From: Deltaproteobacteria bacterium UBA7527
GTDB lineage: Bacteria; Desulfobacterota; Syntrophorhabdia; Syntrophorhabdales; Syntrophorhabdaceae
NCBI GenBank assembly: GCA_002478225.1
Contig: DLMV01000013.1
Coordinates: 17,345-38,135 of the forward strand
Length of the DNA: 20,791 nt
Direction: 5' to 3'
Made by a program: the position numbers and the translations under genes. Position 1 is the stretch's first letter. The number at the start of each line of letters is the position of its first letter. Shown piece by piece: positions 1-6,057 of this stretch. Below the pieces are notes generated by a model. It was not told the origin of the DNA. It saw only the letters and a list, made by a program, of their open reading frames with translations, and searched no databases.

Positions 1-50
1 GAACAACCACCTTCTCATACTCTGATAAATAATAATAGATAATAAGGATC

Positions 51-77
51 ATAGGGGACGTTGTTACTGAAATTGCA
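51..77. repeat. Left inverted end of the RAYT element
   Basis: These 27 bp are the reverse complement, with one mismatch, of 1105-1131 and 1189-1215. The segment abuts the TAA stop of the transposase. The AT-rich sequence at 1-50 outside it shows no coding signal and does not resemble the missing 5' part of the transporter on the other side. Confidence 0.8.
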
Positions 78-1064
78 TTATTTATCACGTGCTTTAATTT
101 CTGTCCTTTCTACAGCTCTGGATATTGTTGAAGTACTTACTCCAAGGTGTCTTGCAATCTCAGCAAATGAGAGTCCGAGCTCTATGGTGCTCCTCAATGC
201 AACGGCGTCACGTACCTGACTCACTTTACGCCTTCTGCCTCCATGTTTTAGCTCGTTCGGGTTAACCTTCCTTTTTGCGCACTCTTCTCCGATGATACTC
301 TTTATATTCCGATGGGACATTTTTAATTTTAATTGCCGGATCTGTCTCTCCTCTGCCTCTTTAAGGATAGTGTTCACAAAATCATTCCTACCGAGAATTC
401 TTTCATCTGATCGAATGACTCCGTCCTTACGTTTCATTGAGACCACTTGAGACCAACCTCCGAGGCTACGAATTAAACCACCGCCAACCAATTCTTTATT
501 CTGTCCCATTGTGAAACCTTCCTCAATAAATCTTCTATAAGCCGTCTGTGCGGATTTCTTTCTTTTGCCAAATTGAGCGAGGATGTAATCGGTTCCCATC
601 CAATCATATCTCCTTTGCCCCACAACTGCACTATGTCCGGTCCAAGGATAACTGTCCAGCGACCTCATATCATTTACTGTGCCTGCCCTGACAGGATTAA
701 GATGTATATAACGTACTAAAGCCAAGAGATATTTCTCTTCTTCACATAGTATTGATTTGTAACGGTTCGCAAAGAGGTGGCCTGTTCTTCCGTGCCGACG
801 ATTAAAATACTGGGCATAACCTGTTAAGACCCTCCTCATAATGTATGATATACCTTTTTGCCCACTTCGGAACAGTATATGAACGTGATTTTTCATTAGC
901 GCCCAAGCATATACGGAACATTCGGAATCGATTATATGTTTACTTAATGTATCCAGAAACCTTGTCTTATCTCTGTCGTCAAAAAAAATATCTGCCTTGT
1001 TGATTCCTCTTATCATTATATGATGCAAAGCACCGGGGATATCAAGTCGCGGTTGACGTGGCAC
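78..1064 (-). CDS. RAYT-family (Y1, HUH) transposase with C-terminal helix-turn-helix
   Basis: This is a 328-aa protein with a GTG start. The N-terminal half is a Y1 transposase/REP-associated tyrosine transposase domain. The HUH pair is H60-V-H62 in MKNHVHILF, the likely nucleophile is Y86 in GYAQYFNRRHGRTGHLF, and the family signature RYIHLNPVRAG follows near residue 118. Such enzymes nick single-stranded DNA at hairpin ends. The C-terminal third (about 200-328) carries a helix-turn-helix of the DnaA-C/Trp-repressor type (SFAEIARHLGVSTSTISRAV), making it longer than simple IS200 transposases. The key residues are present and the frame is open, so it may be active. There is no clear Shine-Dalgarno, but a TTGACA/TAAAGT promoter ends 5 nt before the GTG. 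The gene inserts into, or lies beside, a broken transporter gene. Confidence 0.9.
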   Translation of the reverse strand: MPRQPRLDIPGALHHIMIRGINKADIFFDDRDKTRFLDTLSKHIIDSECSVYAWALMKNHVHILFRSGQKGISYIMRRVLTGYAQYFNRRHGRTGHLFANRYKSILCEEEKYLLALVRYIHLNPVRAGTVNDMRSLDSYPWTGHSAVVGQRRYDWMGTDYILAQFGKRKKSAQTAYRRFIEEGFTMGQNKELVGGGLIRSLGGWSQVVSMKRKDGVIRSDERILGRNDFVNTILKEAEERQIRQLKLKMSHRNIKSIIGEECAKRKVNPNELKHGGRRRKVSQVRDAVALRSTIELGLSFAEIARHLGVSTSTISRAVERTEIKARDK

Positions 1065-1069
1065 GCCAG

Positions 1070-1098
1070 ACTTTAATTTACTTTATGACCATTGTCAA
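1070..1098 (-). promoter_or_regulatory. Candidate promoter of the transposase gene
   Basis: On the minus strand, TTGACA (1093-1098) is followed after 17 bp by TAAAGT (1070-1075). The GTG start lies only 5 nt beyond the -10, so transcription would begin at about the start codon. The perfect -35 lies inside the 54-bp end repeat. Confidence 0.45.
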
Positions 1099-1218
1099 GA
1101 GATTTGCAATTTCAGAAACAACGTCCCCTATTTTCTTACGTCCCCTATTTTCTTACTATTTTCCCTTTATGACCATTGTCAAGAGATTTGCAATTTCAGA
1201 AACAACGTCCCCTATTTT
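1081..1218. repeat. Duplicated right ends of the RAYT element
   Basis: A 54-bp direct repeat (1081-1134 and 1165-1218) appears identical in both copies at an 84-bp offset. Between the copies, the 19-bp segment starting ACGTCCCCTATTTT (1121-1139) is repeated at 1138-1156. There are therefore three ACGTCCCCTATTTT motifs in one orientation against one inverted copy at the left end. Each 54-bp unit contains a TTGACA on the minus strand, so outward or inward promoter parts are duplicated too. Confidence 0.85.
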
Positions 1219-2305
1219 CCCGTGTTGATAGGATTCAGATTCCTCCAGGTCATAGGAGGGTCAAGTTTTCTTCCCACTGTTCCGGCATCGTAAGCAACGC
1301 TTTTCCGGAGAGCAGGGACAGGGTCATAGGCCTTTTTACGAGCATATACCCGATTGGGGGCATCATAGGGCAGAACCTTGGGGGATTGATCGTCAACAGG
1401 TATTCATGGCGATATATTTTTTATATCAACCTGCCCATAGGCCTTGTTTTGACAGGCCTCATCATGATCCTGCTTTCGGACTCAAGGACATTTTCCCGGC
1501 GTCACATTGACGTTACGGACGCATCCTTGATGAGCGGCGGCCTTCTCTTCCTTATGTTCGCCTTGAATATCATAAGCGAGGGCTTCTCCCCTGTCTTTAT
1601 TTTCCTCACCGTGGTCTTTCTGGCGCTGAGCTTTTCTTTTTTCCTTTTCTTTCTCCGCCAGGAAAGGAAAGAAGCAAGACCGATACTGGATCTGACCCTG
1701 TTGAGATCGACCCCTTTTCTTGCGGCAAATCTCCTGAATATGGTCCTGGGAGCGGTAATCTTTGGACTCTTTTCTTTTATACCGCTTTACGCCACCTCTG
1801 TGCACGGACTCTCTACAATGATGAGCGGCATGATCCTTACCCCCCGCTCGCTGGGAACTATTGGCGCTTCATTCATCATGAGCTTTCTGCTCAGGCGATA
1901 CGGCTACCGCTGGCCTATGATGCTCGGCTTCAGCATCATCTCGATCGGGACCATTCTTCTCGGGGACGATCTCCTATTGGGCGCAGCGGGTATGCGGTGG
2001 GGAACGGCGGGGATGCTCTCATTCCTGATATTGATTGCCGGAATAGGCATGGGGATCATGTTTCCCGCCACCAATAACGCATGCATCGAGCTGATGCCGG
2101 ATAAGGTAGCGACTATCGTTGGCCTCAGGAACACATTCAGGACCATCGGGGGGCGCTGGGCGTTTCCGTGATCACCTTTATCCTTCACCTCAGTCCCGAT
2201 CCCCGCATCGGATTCAGGGTTGCCTTCATCTCTTTTGCCATTGCCCTCATGTGCTCTATCCCGCTTGTCTTCCTTATGCCGGATGGCCGAGAATGGAATA
2301 GATAA
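1219..2305 (+). pseudogene. DHA2-type MFS transporter remnant, truncated and frameshifted
   Basis: This is the remains of a multidrug-type major facilitator of the EmrB/QacA (DHA2, 14-TM) family. Coding sequence starts exactly where the RAYT end repeat stops, at VLIGFRFLQVIGG (transmembrane segment 4 of the family), so the first 100 or so residues are missing. This frame hits a TAA at 1291. The continuation (SNAFPESRDRVIGLF, motif C GGIIGQNLGG, YSWRYIFYINLPIG) is in another frame, consistent with loss of one base near 1286-1290. A second shift lies at the G6 run near 2148-2153: with seven Gs the frame would continue GALGVSVITF to GREWNR and a TAA at 2303-2305. An N-terminal truncation plus two shifts makes it a pseudogene, although the G run could be a sequencing error. 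Its stop directly abuts the tRNA gene. Confidence 0.85.
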
Positions 2306-2390
2306 TGCCTGGGACGAGGATCGAACTCGTACAGAGCGAGGCTCCGAGGGATTTTAAGTCCCTTGCGTCTACCTATTCCGCCACCCAGGC
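2306..2390 (-). tRNA. tRNA-Leu (anticodon UAA)
   Basis: On the minus strand, the acceptor stem GCCTGGG pairs with CCCAGGC. The anticodon arm AGGGA/TCCCT encloses loop CTTAAAA, giving anticodon TAA. The T arm ACGAG-TTCGATC-CTCGT and a long class II variable arm fit tRNA-Leu. The discriminator base is A (2306). CCA is not encoded; TTA follows. It decodes UUA and probably UUG leucine codons. A strong promoter lies just upstream. The gene is convergent with the MFS remnant, with no spacer between them. Confidence 0.96.
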
Positions 2391-2398
2391 ACTTCTTC

Positions 2399-2427
2399 TA
2401 TATAATCGGAAAATCATCTCATGTCAA
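2399..2427 (-). promoter_or_regulatory. Promoter of tRNA-Leu
   Basis: On the minus strand, a perfect TTGACA (2422-2427) is followed by a 17-bp spacer and TATATA (2399-2404). The predicted start is within a few bases of the tRNA 5' end at 2390. Confidence 0.7.
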
Positions 2428-2444
2428 CAGACAATTAAACTGGC

Positions 2445-2510
2445 TTGATGCTCGATGCTGGATGCTGGTTTAAACAAGCATCGAGCATCGAGGATCCAGC
2501 ATCAAGGTAC
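2445..2510. repeat. Heptad palindrome A (TSGATRC units)
   Basis: The left arm is three 7-bp units TTGATGC, TCGATGC, TGGATGC (2445-2465). The right arm (2478-2505) holds GCATCGA, GCATCGA, GGATCCA, GCATCAA, which are reverse-complement heptads. Together they form an imperfect stem-loop of about 60 bp with a short loop at 2469-2477. It lies in the 247-bp gap between tRNA-Leu and addA. Confidence 0.8.
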
Positions 2511-2515
2511 GAGGA

Positions 2516-2591
2516 GCGTAAGCGGCGCGGCGATCCCATTCGCGAGATTGCCACGCTCCGCTCGCAATGACACCTTTCACCTTTCACCTTT
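2516..2591. repeat. Mosaic of a GAGATTGCC-type dispersed repeat and CACCTTT heptads
   Basis: Positions 2540-2570 carry GAGATTGCCACGCTCCGC followed by TCGCAATGAC. I recall this sequence as a common interspersed repeat in many uncultured bacterial genomes. It is followed by three perfect tandem copies of CACCTTT (2571-2591). No gene is seen in this stretch. Confidence 0.55.
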
Positions 2592-2625
2592 TTATTCATG
2601 ACATACTGTTGTCAGTCGGGTAAGA

Positions 2626-2631
2626 TATACT
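2626..2631 (+). promoter_or_regulatory. Possible -10 element of addAB
   Basis: TATACT ends 6 nt before the addA ATG, and no Shine-Dalgarno is visible. A -35 match at normal spacing is poor; TTGTCA lies only 11 bp upstream. If functional, transcription would start about at the ATG, giving a leaderless message. This is weak evidence. Confidence 0.25.
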
Positions 2632-2637
2632 AACGTT

Positions 2638-5600
2638 ATGGACACCCCTCAGATCATTACCGTCCGGTCATCGGCAGGCGCGGGGAAGACCTATAGCCTC
2701 GCGCAGTATTACCTGAGGCTCCTTGTCATGGATCAGATATCAGGGACGCAGGCAAAGAACCGCATTCCGAATATCGTTGCATTGACCTTTACCAATAAGG
2801 CTGCCGCGGAAATGCGGGCCCGCATCATTGACTGGATGAAAAGGATCATCCTGGACCTGCCGCTACGCAATTCATCTCAAAAACCGATCGATGAAATTCT
2901 CGCTTTGGCTATGCAAAGCGAACATGATTCTGGATACTCGATACTGGATACTGGTTACAAACAAGAAAAACCGGATAAACCAGAGAAACGAAGGTCCGGA
3001 GACGAGGAATCCGATTCATCCAAGCAGAATCAAGCATCGAGTATCGAGTATCGAGCAACAAACGTGGAGAAAGAGGAGCAATCAATTCAGGCGAGGGTCC
3101 GGAGGGCGATAGAGGCGGACTTCGAGGACATATTAAAGCATTTTTATGACTTCAATGTGGGCACCATCGACAGCTTTGTCAATCTCATTCTGAAGGCATC
3201 TGCCTTTAGACTGAACCTGCCGCCTGATTTCGATATCAGCACCGACTCGACACCCCTGATCGACCTTGTTGTCCGGGAATGCCTCCAGTCCCTTGGCGAA
3301 AACGCAGCGATACGGCGCATCTTCGACAGGTTCATAGAAAGCTATATTGATATGGAAGGCGAGAACGTCAACTGGACTGCGCGGGGCTTTTTTAAGGACA
3401 CGATCAGCGACCTCTGGAGGGAAGAATCAAAAGAGAACAAGGAATTCCTCTACCGCGATACCGGGAAAATGCTCACCGATATCGGGAAAAAGACCGACCA
3501 GACTGCGGCATCCCTGTTGAGATCGCTCAACGGAGATCCGGACATCGTGCTCAGGGCAGATCTCCGGAACGCGCTTCCTTATGCAGTGGATCTAAAAAAG
3601 AATACGGTAAGCGAAAGCAAATGCTTTTCAAGGCGATCTCTCGGCGAATCCATTTTAAAGCGGAGCAAGTCCCCTGATGATGAACAGGAAAAACTGTGGC
3701 ATGAGGTCCTTTACGGACGGCGTATTTTTGTTGAGACGCTCTCGGAGGGAAAGTACGCGCCCTATGTCGAGGCATACGGGCTTTTCAAAAGGATGCTTTT
3801 GAAGGAGGTAACGTTCAGGAAAAGGGTTATACTCATCGAGCAGCTCAACAAACTGCTGCAGGGCGTCATCAGGCAAAAAGGGTTCGTACCGGAGATATAT
3901 TATGCGTTGGCTGAACGGTATACACACTTCCTCGTCGACGAGTTCCAGGATACGAATCAGCTTCAGTGGCAGAATATCGAGGCCCTTGCTGAAGAAGCTC
4001 TTGGAAGAGGAGGCACCCTCTTTCTTGTGGGCGACAAAAAGCAGGCGATCTACCGCTGGCGGGGAGGGAACGCCGAACTGATCGACCATGTCACATCGCG
4101 CTACGGCGCATACCGCGTCCGTGAACTTGTCCTCCGCAATAATTACCGGAGCGGGGAGCATATCATCATGTTCAACAACACGGTCTTCGGGAGAGAAAAT
4201 CTCCGAAGCCTCATCGATGCGATCGCGGACGCACATCCCCAACAGTCCAAAGAAAAGATACTGGACGCATATCGCGGTTCCACGCAGGCCGCTGTTGACG
4301 CTGCATACGGCGCCGGATATGTGAGGATCGAGAAGATCGTCGAACGCGATGAGGGAGGTGAGGAAAAGGATAGTTTTCTTAAAGACGAAAAAGAGCAGAT
4401 AGTCAGTGAAAAACTCACCCAGGTGATGCGTTCCATCAAGGACAGAGGGGTCTTTGAATACAGGGATGTGGCAATACTGGTGCGCCGCAGAAAGGAGGCG
4501 GAGCTTGTTGTCAGGACGCTTCTTGAGATCGGGATCAGCGTCGAGTCGGAGTTTACTGTGAACATAAAGAACAACGGCCTCGTCAAAGAGCTCTTAAGCC
4601 TCATGAGGTTCTTCAACTCACCCGATGACGACCTCGCTTTTGCTGAATTCATCACCGGAAGAATATTTCACAGCAAGGCTGCCATGCCTGAGCGAACCAT
4701 CTTCGAATGGCTCACAGAAGCAAGGATAAACAGCGGGGGCAACCGCCTGTATAAGATCTTCCAAAGAGATCACAGCGACATCTGGGAAGGATATTTTGAG
4801 CATCTCTTCAAAAGAACAGGCTATCTGCCGCTCTATGATCTCTTCACGCTCATTGTTAAGAGATGGGGGGTCTTTAAAAATTTTCCCGAAGATATTCCTT
4901 ATATCCTCCACCTCTGCGAGATCATTAAAATGCAGGAAGGCTCGGGCAGAAATAATCTTTCCGATTTTCTCGAGCTCTGCGCCAGGGCGTCCGACGCATC
5001 CTATGATGAGACGTCAGAGGCAGAGAAGCAATTCCTGCTGAATACAACTGAAGGCGCCAATGCCGTCAAGGTCCTCACAATACACAAGGCAAAGGGTCTG
5101 CAATTCCCTGTTGTGATACTTCCTTTCCTTAAGCTCACCACATTCGGCGCGTCCGACAGCAGGGACAAAAATAAGATCGTTGTCAGCGAGGGCAATGACC
5201 TGAAGCTTTTTTATATTAAAAAAAATTACAGACAGGTCTCCCCTGCCCTTGAGGACATCTACAGGCAAAGAGAGCGCGAATTCCTCCTCGACGAGCTCAA
5301 CAATGCCTATGTTGCCTGCACCAGGGCCGAAAAGGAACTCTATATCTTTCTGGCTGATTCCGTCAAACAAAAGAATTTCCTTATTGATTACATTTTCACC
5401 GTTGAAGACCTCAGAGGATACGCAAAGGGCAATGTTATCGAGATCGGCAGACACGCTGAATTGCCTGCCGCTGCCGCCAAAAAAGATCATCCTGACACTT
5501 TTCCAAAGGAACTCTGCTTTAACGATATGGATGACGGGATGCAATGGGCGGAGATGTTCAGGAAAAAGTTCATAAAGCCGGAGACAGTATCAAGGCGCAG

Positions 5601-6051
5601 CATTACAGCACAGGACAAAGGCGACCTGATCCACTATATCCTTTCGCTGATCCATGCGCTTCCGCACGATCATTTGCCGTATGTGCGGAGATCCATACAG
5701 GCAGGGATCGCAAAGCTGAATGCCCCCTTCAGTGAGGAGGAGATCGAAGAAGCCCTCGTGCAGCTCTTCAGCAATACGCAGGTTTTGTCATTCTTCCAGC
5801 CGGAAGGAGGAGCCGTTGTCTTCACGGAAAAGGAGATAATCGACAGCGGAGGCAGCGCGGTCAAGGTGGACAGGCTCATCATCCATTCTTCCAGCCTTGA
5901 TGTCGTCGATTTCAAGACCGGAGAGACGCGATCGGACGAACACGTGAAGCAGATCATGAACTATGGCAGGATCTTGCAGCTCCTGCACCCGGACAAGACG
6001 GTCAGCAAATACCTCGTCTATATTGACGACAACACCGTGATCAAGGTCTGA
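2638..6051 (+). CDS. addA: AddA-type UvrD/Rep helicase with C-terminal RecB-like nuclease
   Basis: This 1137-aa protein is an ATP-dependent 3'-5' helicase-nuclease, the motor subunit of AddAB-type double-strand-break resection. Superfamily 1 motifs run in order: Walker A SSAGAGKTYS (11-20), Ia ALTFTNKAAAEMRARI (about 48-63), II DEFQD (434-438), III GDKKQAIYRWRG (465-476), IV NYRSG (502-506), V VLTIHKAKGLQF (812-823) and VI YVACTRAEKEL (891-901). The C-terminal PD-(D/E)XK nuclease shows H999, D1078, D1091-F-K1093 and the Q1105xxxY1109 motif, all intact. The start is fixed by the closeness of Walker A. Residues about 97-140 are a low-complexity insert encoded by a DNA heptad palindrome (2931-3054), where relatives would be expected to be shorter. 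addB begins 6 nt after the stop, so the two are co-transcribed. AddA is the best name; it could be filed simply as a UvrD helicase. Confidence 0.9.
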   Translation: MDTPQIITVRSSAGAGKTYSLAQYYLRLLVMDQISGTQAKNRIPNIVALTFTNKAAAEMRARIIDWMKRIILDLPLRNSSQKPIDEILALAMQSEHDSGYSILDTGYKQEKPDKPEKRRSGDEESDSSKQNQASSIEYRATNVEKEEQSIQARVRRAIEADFEDILKHFYDFNVGTIDSFVNLILKASAFRLNLPPDFDISTDSTPLIDLVVRECLQSLGENAAIRRIFDRFIESYIDMEGENVNWTARGFFKDTISDLWREESKENKEFLYRDTGKMLTDIGKKTDQTAASLLRSLNGDPDIVLRADLRNALPYAVDLKKNTVSESKCFSRRSLGESILKRSKSPDDEQEKLWHEVLYGRRIFVETLSEGKYAPYVEAYGLFKRMLLKEVTFRKRVILIEQLNKLLQGVIRQKGFVPEIYYALAERYTHFLVDEFQDTNQLQWQNIEALAEEALGRGGTLFLVGDKKQAIYRWRGGNAELIDHVTSRYGAYRVRELVLRNNYRSGEHIIMFNNTVFGRENLRSLIDAIADAHPQQSKEKILDAYRGSTQAAVDAAYGAGYVRIEKIVERDEGGEEKDSFLKDEKEQIVSEKLTQVMRSIKDRGVFEYRDVAILVRRRKEAELVVRTLLEIGISVESEFTVNIKNNGLVKELLSLMRFFNSPDDDLAFAEFITGRIFHSKAAMPERTIFEWLTEARINSGGNRLYKIFQRDHSDIWEGYFEHLFKRTGYLPLYDLFTLIVKRWGVFKNFPEDIPYILHLCEIIKMQEGSGRNNLSDFLELCARASDASYDETSEAEKQFLLNTTEGANAVKVLTIHKAKGLQFPVVILPFLKLTTFGASDSRDKNKIVVSEGNDLKLFYIKKNYRQVSPALEDIYRQREREFLLDELNNAYVACTRAEKELYIFLADSVKQKNFLIDYIFTVEDLRGYAKGNVIEIGRHAELPAAAAKKDHPDTFPKELCFNDMDDGMQWAEMFRKKFIKPETVSRRSITAQDKGDLIHYILSLIHALPHDHLPYVRRSIQAGIAKLNAPFSEEEIEEALVQLFSNTQVLSFFQPEGGAVVFTEKEIIDSGGSAVKVDRLIIHSSSLDVVDFKTGETRSDEHVKQIMNYGRILQLLHPDKTVSKYLVYIDDNTVIKV
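2931..3054. repeat. Heptad palindrome B, in frame inside addA
   Basis: The left arm has TGGATAC, TCGATAC, TGGATAC (2931-2951). The right arm has GCATCGA, GTATCGA, GTATCGA (3034-3054), the reverse-complement type. The arms translate as GYSILDTGY and QASSIEYRA, joined by a charged linker rich in K, E and D. The reading frame is kept through the whole segment, which sits between helicase motif Ia and motif II. Confidence 0.8.
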
Positions 6052-6057
6052 GACAGC

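Larger units (their letters stand above)
51..1218 (-). mobile_element. RAYT/IS200-like element with inverted, partly duplicated ends
   Basis: A single transposase gene is enclosed by related ends. The left end (51-77) and the right end (1105-1131) are inverted copies matching at 26 of 27 positions; both contain the core GGGGACGTTGTT. The left copy stops exactly at the transposase stop codon (78-80). On the right, a 54-bp block (1081-1134) is repeated identically at 1165-1218, and the 19-bp end of the first block recurs at 1138-1156. The right boundary is taken as 1218 because recognisable transporter coding sequence begins at 1219. No target-site duplication was found. Exact ends are uncertain: the minimal unit could be 51-1131, with the rest being REP-like end copies. 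Confidence 0.75.

Noticed and set aside
1176..1218. Apparent N-terminus of the MFS frame starting in the end repeat
   Set aside because: These codons are element sequence; family similarity begins only at 1219 and in a different frame until about 1290.
2306..2390. tRNA-Leu as an attachment site of an integrated island
   Set aside because: No integrase and no duplicated tRNA 3' segment were found in the window.
2445..2591. CRISPR array
   Set aside because: Units are 7 bp with no spacers of 30 bp or more, the arms are inverted, and no cas genes are present.
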